DNA from: Neoscytalidium dimidiatum
Lineage: Eukaryota; Ascomycota; Dothideomycetes; Botryosphaeriales; Botryosphaeriaceae
NCBI GenBank assembly: GCA_037367355.1
Contig: CM074699.1
Location: forward strand, 2,852,001 to 2,916,000
DNA length: 64,000 nt
Direction of reading: 5' to 3'
The position numbers were made by a program, and so were the translations under genes. Positions 1 through 12,984 of this stretch are shown piece after piece. Every line of letters starts with the position of its first letter. Position 1 is the first letter of the stretch. A model generated the notes under the pieces. That model saw only the letters and a program-made list of their open reading frames with translations. It was not told the DNA's origin and ran no database searches.

Positions 1-1484
1 GCTCTTGGACGGCGATTTGATTTCTTTATATATTGGTTTTGCAGCTGCTTTCGCCGCCTAAAGGTGGAGGCATTACGCGCAGCATTGAGGCTGAAGGCAA
101 GAAATGTCGATGGATTCATCTTTCGGAGTCCATGCTTTGTCGTGTTGGATGGATCTGGTGCATCCTCACGGGGCCCGTGAGTGTTGACAGTGTCGCCGTT
201 CTGCGCTGTTTCATTGGACCCATATGCTCTTCTGCTGTGGAAAGTCAGGCGTGACCATGGTAAACGCTCCTGGTCTTTTCTGTGGGCCTTTGTTACTCAG
301 TAATTCCCGGGGCGGTGAAGATGTGCGCGATGCTGAGGGTCGAAGGATTTGTATGCTCGGATTCCGGAAATGATAGACAAGACGTACGATATCTTCAATT
401 GGCCTGTCTAGCGAGCGAATCAAATTCAAAGTGGCGTAGCTGGGTGCAGAGGATCAATACCGAAACGGGTGATGAGGCAGAGTCAGTTACGCTCGGAACG
501 GGGGCGGAGCCGTCAGCGCTAGCCCAATCCGGCCAGTACCCAGCAAAAAGGAAGCGGGTCTCGCTCTCACGAAAAGGCAAATGTCAAAGCCAAGGGCTCA
601 AGTATCGATCAGAGCTTCGACGCAGAAGAATAGGCATCAATGCCGCACAGTAGAAATTGATCCCTCCGCTGTCAAAGCGTCCAGTACAACAAACTCCCCC
701 ACACCAAGTTCTCGTGTTGGTTCCGAAAGGATTCGAGTATGGCCCCATGTCAGATCTGAATTCTCCAGGAGAACAGGTACCGCCATCCAGATATTTGCCT
801 TTTGGCGGTGGAAGTGGCACCAGCATCTGTGCTGGCCTAGACACAGAGGTCGGGGCTGTTACTGTATTGCGTGTTGTTTAGTGCAGTCTCGAGGCTCAGC
901 CGACCAATATAGGAAGGATCATCGTTTCGAGGAGCCGGTTAGCCGTAGAATAAAAGGCAGCAGAGAAAAAACGGAATGTTGAATATCATCAGAACAGTTT
1001 TGCACACTGAAAAGGTAGAGCTCTGAGAGAGCTACGAAAGTAGAATGCAAAGCGAAGCCGTCATTTTCCGCGGCTTTCTTTACAGGAAACTATCAAGCCG
1101 TTATTCCCATTGCTGCTGCCACGACTCTTGCCTTATATATCACTAAACTAGGTTGGCTACAGAATTGGTCTCTAAGATACCTTGCTCTTACTTTCGCACA
1201 TAATCGTGCAGAGGGGATTAAGAGACACACTGAAAGTGGAAAGATCTACCGATGAAACGCTGCCACTCACATGTACAGCTGGAATTGGATTTATGGTTTG
1301 TTGCGAAGTAAGGGTATTGCTTGCAACAGCTCAGATAAATCTCTACTCTATATGTTGACTACACAAGGATTCCAGGTGGTATGGCAACTTGGACAACCCG
1401 CCGGATAGAACTGAAGCTTTAACAATTCTTCATTTTCAAAATACTGCCTCCAGACATTTTCCCCAACCCCAGTCGTTGTGCGGG
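1..1484. other. No gene seen
   Basis: Several open frames up to about 150 codons exist, but they overlap on both strands, show no recognisable family and have no convincing splice structure. I see nothing that supports a gene here. The right part lies directly downstream of the P450 relic on the minus strand. Confidence 0.5.
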
Positions 1485-1910
1485 TCACAACACAACTCCC
1501 TCCTCCCTCCATCGCACCAACAGCCTTGTCGTCGGATCCGTGATCTGTTCCGTCTCCTTCCGCATCACCACCGGCTCGCACCCCTCAGCCAGCTTAAAGT
1601 CGTACTTCAGCAAGATATGTGCCAGGATGGTCTTGATTTCCGCCGCAACGAAGAGCCCGCCCGGACAAGCCCGCTTCCCAAAGCCGAACGCGATGTGCTC
1701 GGGCGTGACAGACGAGCTGGGCAGCGGCGCGTGTGTCCCGTTGCTTGGAGCGCTCGAGATGGTGGTAACCGTCAAAGCACTCTGGGTCATGGAAGTTACG
1801 CGCGCTTCACATTTCCTCGGCGGAGACGCAGACGAAGGAGCCCTTAGGCAGGACGGTGCCGTCGCGCATGGTGACGTCCTGGAGGGCCGCATATCTCATA
1901 AAGGCTGTTC
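1485..1910 (-). pseudogene. Cytochrome P450 C-terminal relic
   Basis: The minus strand carries the heme-binding signature FGFGKRACPGG followed by the family's normal tail (EIKTILAHILLKYDFKL), ending in a stop at 1485. Upstream segments typical of the P450 ERR-to-heme region are present but lie in different frames: DVTMRDGTVLPKGSFVCVSA in one frame ends in a stop, and RNFHDPECFDGYHHLER lies in another. At least two frame changes are therefore needed, and the first ~350 residues of a normal ~500-residue P450 are missing. The heme cysteine is retained. I read this as a truncated pseudogene of a fungal microsomal P450; substrate cannot be inferred. Confidence 0.75.
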
Positions 1911-3939
1911 CCGGTCAGTAGTAAATGAACGCAAGCCGGATAGGAAAGGTGATGTACTCTGGCTAATCGACTTCAACCGTTGCGATTCCTTCATCACGCA
2001 TTCCATCAGCTTGAGTTTGAACAGCGCCGATTTACTCCACACCCCGACAGAATCACCCATACCGGACAACTGCAGAAATTCTTCAAGACTTGTTCCCTTA
2101 AGCTACCACAAACTGGTGCAGTGCGCTTTAATTAGGGGTGAACTTCAGATATTGCAGCCGTTGGAAGGTGGTCCGTCCACGCGTGTAGAGAACGCGTAGA
2201 ACGTATAGAAGTTCTAGAAGTCCTAGGCCCACTTGCCTTTACAGGTATAAATTGGAGTTACTGCCTTCGCGAGGGCCCTTTCTGGCCCTCCGGCCCGCAC
2301 ACCTTCCGCACATTCAGAGGCTTGGCGCAAGGGAATTTTACTAATGTATTTGCGAAACCTGATAATCCCAGTCGCGATACGCTTGGAGGAATATCGATCA
2401 CCATGTCCTTGTATGGTTCAGCAGAAAATTTCTGTAAAAGTAGTGTGTGCGGCTCGTTGCTAGAGAATTAAACGGCCGTATATTATTACACTTTTCGTTT
2501 TGACAAATCGAGTCATGTATCAGTAGTAAAATTCTAGTGGAGCACGTCATTCATAGCTTATGTGATCATCTATCAATTATCGGTGAAGGCTGGCCGATTG
2601 AAGACTGGCCTATACTAAGCCCGAGCAAGAATTTGAGCTGATTGCAATTTTGTAGATCATATGAAGTCGACTAGTTTATGGCACGTCCGCTTGCCCGAGC
2701 TACCAGTCTGACGTTCTTCTGGCGTGGTGTTGTGCCTCGCTCTGTCTTTATCTATAGCGGATCATGGAGACATTGCCATATCACTGTCGCAATTCTCAAA
2801 TACAGATGCCGTAGTATAGTATCTGAGGCACTTACATGCGGCAAAAAATATGTTTGCTGCTCTGTAAACGAATGCACCGATCACGACACTCTCAGCCCAG
2901 CTCCAACCCTCGCTCACGAATTCTGATCATGCGCTTGATTTGTATCCTTGCACAGAAGTAGCTAAGACATCTTTGTTATGTATGTGGGCTCGATGTTCCG
3001 ATAGCAAGCACTGCTGTTGCGAGGTATGAGGCGCGCTCTACAGTTCGGGAATCAAGCTCGCATGATCTTTACAATCCCGTCTTTCCAAGCCTTCTTCTAA
3101 AATTACATCACAATCCTTGCAAACCAAAGCAGCGTAAAAGCTCCATGGCATTTTGCGTCGAGTGCTTGGCAGTAATCACATACCGAAGTCGAACATCATA
3201 GCCGTTTCCGAATTGTGCCGGTCGGAAGCGATGCTTATTGGCTTGCAATCGCCGAGATTACGGCGAAGGCGGGCTGCAATGGACGTCAAATACCGCTTTC
3301 ACCATACGGACCCCACCCCGCTAAAGCAATTTCCCCGATCAGCAACAAACAGTAGGCTGCGAATGAACTGGATAGAAGTCATAACTAGACGTATGGCATT
3401 GAAAATATGCTGTTGTCTGAAGCGTAAGGGAAGTAACGGAAGGATCTCGTCTTCTTGAAAAGGCGTAAATATGTTGATTCTGGCACTCAGTATGCATGTG
3501 AATGTCGTTCAATTCATACCAAAGATCAAGAGGCCATTACTGATCATATTTCGGGAGCAAAGTACTCTCAATTGCTCCACTGGGAGCGGAATCGATGGTG
3601 ACCGAACATGGTATCACTTTGAAGGATCCTGCCGTTGTGAGATTTGAGTTATGAAAGAGAGTCAAAAATGCTGTCATTGAATCTTGGAATCTCACGAGGG
3701 CAACTCTTTGGGACCTGACATTCGAAAGGAATCGACTATCTTTCCATTTGACACGACTCCCACAGCTTAAACGAAGGAATGTGAAGGTGTTTCCCGGAAA
3801 CATAGGACCAAAAAAATTGCCTTTTCCATCTCAAGGACGGTTAAATAAAAGAAGTTTCTCCGTTCCTTCGTACGTGAAGAAATTGGTCATCAGGCATAAT
3901 TCCAGTAAAACACACCCACCTCCCACCACTCCTGACCTT
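1911..3939. other. Gene-free stretch
   Basis: Low-complexity, relatively AT-rich sequence around 2340-3900 with only short unsupported open frames. No further P450 exons, RNA gene or transposase could be recognised. The end adjoins the 3' end of the GH79 gene. Confidence 0.45.
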
Positions 3940-5704
3940 TTACCCTTCGAGTGAGACCAGCACCGCCTCTCCCGCACCGACCCTTACCTCTCCATCCACC
4001 ACATCCTCAACCTCTTCCTCCCCAACCAGCCTGCCATCTTCATCAATGCTCCCGCCGGCAAACGTTACCCCGGTCTTCACCTCCACCCCCGGCGCCGTCA
4101 ACCTCTTCACACCAGCACCATCCCAGCCGCCATCAACCTCCGGCAGCTTCACCACCACCCCCGGCCTGTCCTCCTCCCCGCCCTGCGTCGAGTTCCACAT
4201 CTCAAGATTCACGACCGCGACGCGGCTCAACGCGTCCCCGGCGTAGATCCCGTACGCCGCAAACGTCGTCTCGTTCGCAATGCTCACCACGCTCTTCCCG
4301 CCGCCCGCCAGCGCCGCAGCCGTGAACAGGTTCCCGTAGTACAGCGGCTTGGCGAACGGCGCGGTGCCGTTGATGGTGGTGGGCTGCCACGGCGTGTAGC
4401 GGTAGGGCGAGCCCGAGTGGAAGTGCAGGCGCTGGACGCGCAGGCCCGCGACGTACAGGACGTAGTCGACGGCCCAGAGGGCGGAGCCGAAGACGTCGGA
4501 GATGTTGACCGTGCCTTGGCACTTTTGTTTTTCTTGTGTCAGTGTCTTGGCAGGGCGAGAGCAGGGACAGGGCGTACGGAGATGGAGTTTGTCTCCCCGA
4601 GGACGTAGGGGACGCCGAGCTCGTAGAGCTGGTCACCGAGCACTTCGTGCCAGTAGGCGAGGGATGTCATGTGGTGGTGGTCGAGGAGGTTGTCTTTGAG
4701 CGTCGGGACGGGGCTGCCGGCGCAGTTGGCGCCCATGTACTGGGTAAGTCAGTGTCTCGGATGGCTTGGGGAACGGGGTTGTCGGAATTTACGTCGTGGT
4801 CTGCGACTGAGACGAGCATGTCGGACTCGCCCATCCCGAGGCGGACGGTGTTGGCTACGTTCCATGTTGTGCTGTTGGTGAGGCTGGCCGCGCGTGGGGC
4901 GGTATAAGCGCATCCTTGGAAGTGCGGCGTGTAGTCTTCATGACCAGGTTGCTTGCGGATGTCATCGCGAACCGCTTCAGAGTATTGCGTCCACTCTGAG
5001 ATGTAGTCATTGATCGTCCAGTTGTCTGGGCGGCGCGAGGATCCAGCCCAGCCTGATCATCGATCAATGGGAAATTTTGTAGATTTCATTTGGCGTAAAC
5101 TTACCATTCACCTCATTGCCTATTTCGTATGCGTAGAGGCTATCGCCCATAGCCAGATAGGCAGGTGTGGCCTGAGAGACGGTGTTGTTAAGACCCCACT
5201 CGCCCTCGTAGAAGTTCAGGCCGTAAATGTACATCGTTCCCTCCGGGAACTGCTGGAAAGACTCAAACCAGTCTGGACCCGTGGAGAGACTGCTTGGCTG
5301 ATCATCCCAAGGTCGGGAGAATGTCTGGTTCAGGGCAACGGTTTGGTTGTCATAGTAGACATTCCTGTTCTGCGTCGTTCCGCCTGCGCGTATGTAGGGA
5401 TAAGCCCCAGCGATGGCCCCGAGGTTCTCGAGCATTTGGATGGAGTACTTATTGGGATGTCTGGAATGTCAACCTTTTCACTGTACTGTAAGATCATAAA
5501 AATGACTTACGAGTTATTTCCAGCAAAGTCGAGCATGTAATTGAACTCGATCGAGTATGATTGAAAAGACGCGTCTACTACATTGTGACCCTCTGGCGGT
5601 GCTTCCGGTGCCTCCAACACAATAATCTCGTCTTCCTCAGCTCGGGGAAAAACAGCCGTAGAGACGAGAAGGAACAAGCTGAAGGGAGCCAGGTGCAGCT
5701 TCAT
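3940..5704 (-). CDS. Secreted GH79 family glycoside hydrolase (beta-glucuronidase type)
   Basis: Five exons join in frame to 517 residues: 5704-5511, 5460-5105, 5052-4793, 4739-4578, 4521-3940, with introns of 50-56 nt and good GT-AG borders. The N-terminus is a signal peptide (MKLHLAPFSLFLLVSTAVF), so the enzyme is secreted. Two motifs fit the GH79 retaining mechanism: YEIGNEVN with the presumed acid/base Glu181, and YVLGETNS with the presumed nucleophile Glu319. The last ~170 residues look like the beta-sandwich Glyco_hydro_79C domain. Family members release glucuronic acid or 4-O-methylglucuronic acid from plant or proteoglycan glycans; the exact substrate is inferred only. The reading frame is clean, unlike the neighbouring P450 relic. 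Confidence 0.85.
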
Positions 5705-5788
5705 GTTGGTTGAATTGTCCGCAAGATGAACGTTTCAGAGGATAGAAAGTTGCTCTACTTCTTCTCAACCATCGTCGCGTTGCTTCTA

Positions 5789-5796
5789 GATTTATA
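5789..5796 (-). promoter_or_regulatory. TATA-like box of the GH79 gene
   Basis: TATAAATC on the minus strand, about 85 nt upstream of the ATG at 5704. Position and sequence fit a TATA element; no transcript start is known. Confidence 0.35.
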
Positions 5797-7127
5797 CATG
5801 ACTTTGGATTGACATCATCGCCGATTTAGGGTTTTACTTTGATGGTGTGCATGGCAAAGTGTGATGCCGGCGCATCTTCCAACCGAATCCCGAGTGCAAA
5901 TGCAACTATCCATAGATCTGCAGAACCCTTGCAACCCCGCGTCCGGGGAAGCCACCAATCGTGTTCTCGCCCACAACACGAATCAGGGGAAAGGGAAGCA
6001 GGTTTAATTAGATACGGCAACATTGCAGATTTCGCCTACCGTATGGGGATTGAACAGCGGCTTTTGAATATTGCTCTAAACCCGGAGGGAGCCGAAGTAA
6101 GCCGGCATTGTTAAATGCTGCAAGAAAATGTGTTCACAAAAAATTATTCGGATTTGCTATCATCATAGCGTTGTAAACAAAGTACCGATTAGTAATACTT
6201 GTAAAGAAGACAAAGGAAGACAAGTATCACAATTCCCATCCGCTTCGTTTTTGCAAGCAGAAGAGCTGGAGATAACCAAATCGGCTGCCAGATTTCACAT
6301 TCGTCAATTCCCTAGTAATTGCCTTCTTTGCGGATAAGCTCATGACACAGTAGTATTATAAAATGATTCTGTTGGGACTAATATTATAATAAACCTTGCA
6401 CTGGTAATTGGAATCTGTATCAATGGTGAAGAAAACATTTCCAGATCAATCAGCTCTGTTCAAAGTCATTCGTCATTTTTTAAACTCTTGCCAGGGGCGT
6501 TGGGTATTGTTCAGAGCAATGTTTGCGTTTAGAAAGCTATAATGGTTAGAGATGCTGCGTTTTTCATCTCCCTTCTCTTCTATAAAAGACCTGCTTCTTT
6601 GTCTATGCTAGAAGAATTTGAGAAGGATAAAAAAAAAAAAGGCCAGTAGCGATGCTGGGTCACTCAGCGGACCATTCGACCACGACTATATCAATTGTCT
6701 TTTCACACACCCAACGATCAAACCATCAATCTGGAAGCCACGAGAACCCTTCTTCCACGAGCTTGTGAATAAAAGCAGCACTCCATAGATATCATCGCCA
6801 TCTATCGAGCTCTTTGGGCTCCCTTTCCTGGCGCGCTATTACCATGAACTCATCATCCTTCGCAAACCACCAGTCCGCCTGTTATCCAATCAAAAAAGCC
6901 ACTTTTGTGCGTCCCTTCGCACCCCGTGCTAAAGAAAAGAAACTACCAACCCACGGAGCTCAACCGCAGGCCTCTTTGAGAACGCCAGACCATCTAGTAT
7001 TGCCACCCGGCTCATGCCCGAGCGGACCCGCTCAGTACGCAAAACTGCCACCCATGAAAAAAGCCAAATCGCAGCCCATCAATCAAGCATCACCACCGCC
7101 GGCAGTAACCGTACTCCCAGCCGTCTT
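5797..7127. other. Intergenic, no gene seen
   Basis: Spacer between the GH79 promoter and the 3' end of the MIT1-like gene. It includes an A-run at about 6630-6641. The plus-strand open frames around 6814-7256 are proline-, threonine- and alanine-rich, lie partly antisense to the MIT1 tail and have no recognisable domain, so I did not call them. Confidence 0.45.
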
Positions 7128-10100
7128 CTATCCCGTCTGTGCAAGATACCCGCTCAACGCCGCCGCAACCGCTTGATCATCATGTCCGGCAGCACGTGCT
7201 TCAGTACCAACACCACCACCACCATTATGACCATCCGCCGCTGCACCAGCACCTGAACCATCTCTATTCACATCCCCCTGGCTGGGCAGCACCGGCGGGC
7301 GCGGCAACTGCTGGCTCGGCGGTGCCAACTTCGCTGCATACGCCTGCTCCGTCTGTCTCGCATGCGCACTCATCACCGGCTGCTGCTGAGGCGGAAACCC
7401 ACCAGGAGCACTCTGCAGCACGCCCGGCACGCCCGGCACGCCCGCACCCCTCGCCCTCTCCATCTCCGCCTGCTGCTTCTTCTTCTGCACCAGGTGGCCC
7501 TTGACGCCGCGTAGGTATTTGATCGCGGCCTCGACCAGGTTGCGTGGCTCGCTGGACTGCTTCAGGCACTCGATCATCGCGCGAACCTGCGTCTCGGAGC
7601 CGATGTGCGGGCACGTGCGGCCGGAGCCGAAGTGCGCGAGGCCGCAGAGGTTGCAGTGCTCGACGCCGACCTGCTTGAGCGGGCACGCGCCGATGACGTG
7701 CACGCGGCGGCAGGCCGGGCAGCGGCGCGTGTTCGGTTCGCGGAGGCGGAGCTCGTCGTCCGGGAAGCTGGGCGGGAATTGCGGTTCTGGGACGCGTTGG
7801 AAGCGCTTGACTGCATATGGATGAAAAGCAAAACTAGGTTAGAAATAGGCTCAAAGCGGCTGAACAATTCATGACTTCGGGTTGAAAGTAGTATTGAGCT
7901 TGCTAAGAATTGAGCAGCGTGGGAAAGGACTACTGGTGCTGTGACAGGCTGGCTGGGGGAGCGTTGCGATATGATGGCTAGAACTGTTTTCTGTTTCTTG
8001 AACTAAGAGGCCTGCCGCGCCTCTGTGTAGTAGCGGGTGCTTCCCGGTCTGTGACCAGTCTTCCAGCTAGTGATGTCCGGATGGAAGACGCCAAGGCAGC
8101 ATCAAGCTCCGCCGTCAACACTATGCCTCGCACAGCAACGAGAGTGCGAGCTCGGGTCATGGCAGCGATGAAGTCAGGGTCAGAAGAATGGGCAAACTCA
8201 CCAGTAGGCCCAGGAAGAGGTTCCTTCATCCTTGGAGCTGGCTGACCAGATGCGGCCAGACCAGAAATCTTGCCGTCTTTGGTGGAAGCGAGCTCTTCAG
8301 CGTCGATCGGGCCCGCTTCTTCTGGTATGCTCTCCTCATCATCGCTTCCGTCAGCCTGAAAGTCAGTATCGCTTTCGTCGTCTCCGCGGCGTCGAGGACG
8401 ATTACGCGATTTGGCTGGAGATGTTTCGTCAACGGCTTCTGGACCATCTTGACGGTCATTGTAATCGACAAGCTAGGAAGAGCATCAGCATGGGTTCTAA
8501 GTGAACAAATGAAATACCCACTCCCCGTGCGCGTTTTCCCCGACCGAGTGCCTGCTGTCTAGCTGCCGCTTCGGCTGCTGCGGCCTTCTCACGCTCTCGC
8601 AGAATTTTGTCCCAAACTGACGGATCCGGAGGTGTCTCAATATCATTATTATCCGTGGGGAGAGTGTCCTCGAGGGCGCCAGCGTCATTTGCCCAGACGC
8701 GAGCGAAGCTGAACTGGGCCTCTGCTGTTGCATCTGCTCCGGTTTTGGTATCCTCAATCTGGCTGCGGTCGAGAAGCTTTTCGATGGAGTTGTTGTCGTA
8801 CTTGATCTCCAGATCGGCTTTGTCCTCAGCGAAAAGCTCAGCAGCGCCGTGGCGTAGAACAGATTCAACGTCCTTATCTTCCATGTCCTCTGCATCCAGC
8901 GATTCGACAACGACATGATCTAAGGCCATCTTCTTGCGTCCGATCTGCACAATCTTCTCTTCGGCACTGGAGCGTGTCATCAACTGGAAGCATAGGACCT
9001 TTCTCTTCTGCCCAATACGGTGAGCACGAGACAGCGCCTGAATATCCTGGTGCGGATTGAAGTCGGGATCCAAGATAATGACAGTGTCAGCGGTCGCCAA
9101 GTTGATACCAACACCCCCAGCACGTGTGGACAGGAGAAAAGCAAAGAGAGGAGAATCCGGGGCATTAAACTCGTCAATGCGCTTCTGCTTTTCAAGAGAT
9201 CCAATCGTGCCATCTAAGCGCCTATAGCCCATCTCAAGCCCATCGAGGAAGTCCTCAATAATGTCGAGCATATCAAGGAATTGGCTAAAGATCAGAACGC
9301 GATGGCCCCGCTCTTTGAGCTTAGGTAGCATAAGCTCTAGAAACTGGAGCTTAGCTGATGCTTCCACCAAGTTTCTGTGTGAGACTGCCGCGACATCCGT
9401 CCGCTCCTCGATTTCCTGGCTGTAGACAAATGGATGACAGAGGCACTTCCTTAGTTGCATAAGGATATTGCTTAGGTTCGCTCGTTCATTAGGCTTAAGT
9501 TGGCGATCCGTAGAGAAGAGCGCCTTCAGAAGTTCCGGATTCTTTGCAAGAATAGACTTGTAAAGCTTCTTCTGTAGAACGCTCATAGAGAGGGGCACGA
9601 TAATCTGCGCCATTGGAGGGAGGAAAGTTAACACCTGGGCTTTTGTACGGCGTAGAATATAGGGGCGGATGAGGTCATGCAGCTTCATGATCTTCTCCTT
9701 TGTAATATCTTCGTACTCCTCCTCAAGCCGGGCGGCGTCGATGTTATCGTCCAGGAACTGCAGAAGGTTGAATAGCTCTCGCGCGTTGTTCTGGAGGGGC
9801 GTACCCGTAAGAAGGAGTCGGAAAGGGATCTTTAGAGAGTTTAGGGCGTTATAGAGCATGCTATTGTCATTCTTTAGGCGTTGGCCTTCGTCAACGATAA
9901 GTCCTGCCCAATTCACACTCCTAAAGAATTTCCTGCAACTGTCGTCGGCAGCGGCTTCATATGATGTTACTACGATATGGCAAGCAAGGCCCTTCTTGCC
10001 CTCCGGGAACATTTCGTACTGGTAGGCCATATTTCGGGCTTGGGAGGAGCCAAAGTAGGTGACAACTCGTAGCGAAGGCGCCCAGTGCTTGATCTCGCGT

Positions 10101-12530
10101 CTCCAGTTTGGACAAGTCGAGTTTGGTACGACGATTAAGAACGGAAAGCAGCTGTGATCTTGAATAAGAGTAGCCAAGAATGCGATAACTTGGATTGTCT
10201 TGCCCAGACCCATCTCGTCAGCGAGAATTCCGTTCTTCTTTGAATACCACTGATAGTAGAGCCAATTCAGGCCATCGATCTGATACTTCATCAATTCCAT
10301 GCCGGATTGAAGAATATCAGGTTGCTTGGACTTTTCAAGCTTAGTGAAGGGTTGCGAACGAGCTTTGTCCAGACGCGCCTGAAGAGGTCCTCTCTTTGGA
10401 GCAATAGTGTATCGGCCAAGGACCCAATCATTGTACGCTGTAACGAAGTCCGTCCAACGATCACCATCTTCGGGGACAGGGACTTTCTCCCACACCGCAT
10501 CTTCATAGCCGAGGCCCTTGTATTTAATAAGAGCTTCGTCGACCTCTTTGATGCGAGCCTTGTCGATCTCTTCAGAGCGAATCTCGACGATGCTTGTATA
10601 TTTGACATCAAGGACGATATCAATGCGTAGGAACTCCTCCGGGATGGCGTCTTCCGTCCTCATCTTTGGGCCAGTCTCTTTCTTGAAGAATGCCTTGCGC
10701 ATGCCGAAAGCTGTAACGCCCCAGGTCCAGGCCCCGGGCATCCAGGCAGCACGGAAGTAGGATAGCTTGTCCCATTTGATCAAGTACGCCTTGTCATCAT
10801 CGTGGAAGTTCTCACAAGCGGTGCCGGCAATGTAGTTCTCTTCGTCGACTGGTTTCCAAGCAATAATGCTAGCAACCTTCGCAGGCATCTCGCTGCACTC
10901 CTTACACTTCCAGTTGCGAGAATATTCTGTAAAACGACGTTCGGCCGTGTCCTCTTCATCTTCCTCGATGTCCATATGGTGTAGAGATTTGGGAGGAAGA
11001 TGATAGAAATGGAATGCTCTCCAACAGGAAATGCAACGGAAGAGCACATTGAAAGGATTGTTAATAAGATCAGGCTCCACAGCCGCAATGGGGTCCTCGC
11101 CGTCGTTTTCTTCACGCTCCCGCTGCTCCTGCAAAGCTGTCTTGCGTGAGCGGAAAGGCTTGCAAGAAGTACCAGACTGCTTGCAGACTTGACACCTTGA
11201 AAGATCTGGGGCGAAGTTGTCTTTCTTGTGGTGCGCGTTGATGCATCGACGACATTGCAGGACAAAGTCGCCGTCGGCTACCTTGGTTACAAGATGCTCC
11301 CGGCCCGCACGGTGTCCAAGGCAACCCTTGTGATAGGCAAGAAGACAACCCTGACAGTAGATAAGCTGCCCGACTGTGGTTCCGTCACCGCAAGTGTCGC
11401 ACTGTTGGAGATGTCTGTTCCTGAAAGGGTCGTTCCGAGGTAGGTCATGGAAGATTTCTCGAGCACCAGTAGCCTTTGGGGCAGTGGGGTGTTTAGGCTC
11501 GTCATCCCGGAACATCTCCTGATCAATACCCACTTCTTCCATGTTGTCCTGATGGCGAGTGGCGCGATCAGAGCGGCGAATGCCAGTACGCGGCAGCTTA
11601 GATGAGGAAAAGGCATCAGATCCGCGCTTCCTCTTTCGAGGGAGGACATCTGACCTCAAAATTGGAACGCCATCCAATGACGATTCGCTGTCGGCTTCTT
11701 CTTGGGTTTCCTGCTCCATGGATTCTAGGTAGGCGCGCCTGGTGAGGCGTGTGGCGGGCCGAGGCGTAAGCTTCGCCTTTTGGCGAGCACGCCGGCTCCT
11801 CCTGAGTGTATGGCTACTCTCATCGCTGTCTTCTCCCTCGGACTGCTCGTCCTCATTATCAGAAGATATCTCGATCTGGTTGCTCTGAGATCTTGTGCTG
11901 CGGCGAGTCTGATGAGAGGGGCGAGTGAAGAGCATGCCTTTCTTCCCGCGTCGCCGGTTGCGTGTCTGACTTCTGCTCGACCGCATATTGTCGTCTTCGC
12001 CCTCACGGCTGACTCGTAGTCGGAGCTTCATGGCGCTGTTGAGCTCGTCTTCGGAAGATGAAGATGGCTCTGGGTCTTTCTGGTAGCGGTCAAGAGCGGT
12101 AGGTCCGTTATCGAGTTCTAGGAGTTGGTCGAACGACACCTTCACAAAGTCAGTGGAAGGTAGTAAACTCAAGTGCGTGAAGAAGTTTTCGGAAGGAAAG
12201 AGCGCTTCCAGCTTTGGCAGACTGATTGAAAAAGCTAGGTTTGCCACGTGCAAGACCATGCAGTGTGTCAGCCATCCAAGCACTCACCGTCTCGATATGG
12301 GTGTCGCCAAACATCACTTTATACTCCAGACCATCCACGCCGTCCTGCTCGTTCAAGATCTTGTACACTTTGTCTGAGTCCTCCACATATTCATATTGAT
12401 CGATATTTGAAATTGGCGAAGGGATCACTTGAACTATAGGCGCTTTCGACTTCCCCGGAGGAGTGGATGGTCCGGGAGAAGAGGAGTGTTTGGCGGCGGA
12501 CATGATCTCGACGTCCGACTCGTCAGACAT
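7128..12530 (-). CDS. MIT1: Mit1/CHD3-like SNF2 chromatin remodeler
   Basis: Four exons join in frame to about 1628 residues: 12530-12288, 12211-8522, 8472-8202, 7810-7128. Order of parts: acidic N-terminus; basic and acidic low-complexity region; cysteine-rich PHD-type fingers (about residues 350-480, starting CDTCGDGTT and continuing to CQVCKQSG); a chromodomain-like stretch; SNF2 ATPase with Walker A ADEMGLGKT (about 744), motif II DEGQ, LLTGTPLQNN, and the C-terminal helicase lobe with STRAGGVGIN and QALSRAHRIGQ. The final exon carries a CxxC/CxxC zinc region (CPACRRVHVIGAC, CNLCGLAHFGSGRTCPHI) typical of the Mit1 C-terminus. In fission yeast Mit1 is the remodeler of the SHREC heterochromatin-silencing complex; the same nuclear role is inferred here. 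The first acceptor (12213-12212) was chosen because the nearer CAG breaks the frame. The last intron is long (391 nt). Confidence 0.85.
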
Positions 12531-12984
12531 GCTGAACGTGTGCGCAGAGCTGCGGAGCGACTGAAGATGCTGGTCTCAGATATGGCACCTGACGCAGGCG
12601 TGTCGTGAAGCGTGCCCAGTCGGTGCAATGAGCGTGACCTGTAGAGGGCGTGGGCGCGTGGCAACGTTTCGGGTAGGAAGTGGGTAGAGGGAGCCTTTTA
12701 TGGGCGAGAGAGAGAGAATAGAGCGGATGGTATGATGGCGGCGACCGACCCGAGCCATAGACCAGAGGGTTCCGGGTGAATGCGCAATGCGCGGCGTGGT
12801 GATAACTGAGGAGTAAACGCGAGTCGGGGAAGACGCGTCGCGGCCACGACTTAAGCAGGGAGCTATTAGGTCGGCGGAAGAGCTCCGCCGGGATCGCCGG
12901 CCGCCGCAGCATCATCGCCCGCCCATTTTCTTAAATCTCGGGCAGACCACCCCGCCGGCTGCAGAGCCGACCATAACTCGCGTC
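12531..12984. promoter_or_regulatory. Shared divergent promoter, MIT1-like / MRM1
   Basis: The 454 bp between the two start codons must contain both promoters, because the genes diverge. It contains CT/GA-rich runs such as the GAGAGAGA stretch near 12709-12717. No clear TATA box was seen. Confidence 0.5.

Noticed and set aside
6814..7256. Plus-strand Pro/Thr-rich open frames upstream of and overlapping the MIT1-like tail
   Set aside because: They are antisense to the conserved minus-strand gene at their right end and contain no domain or credible start context.
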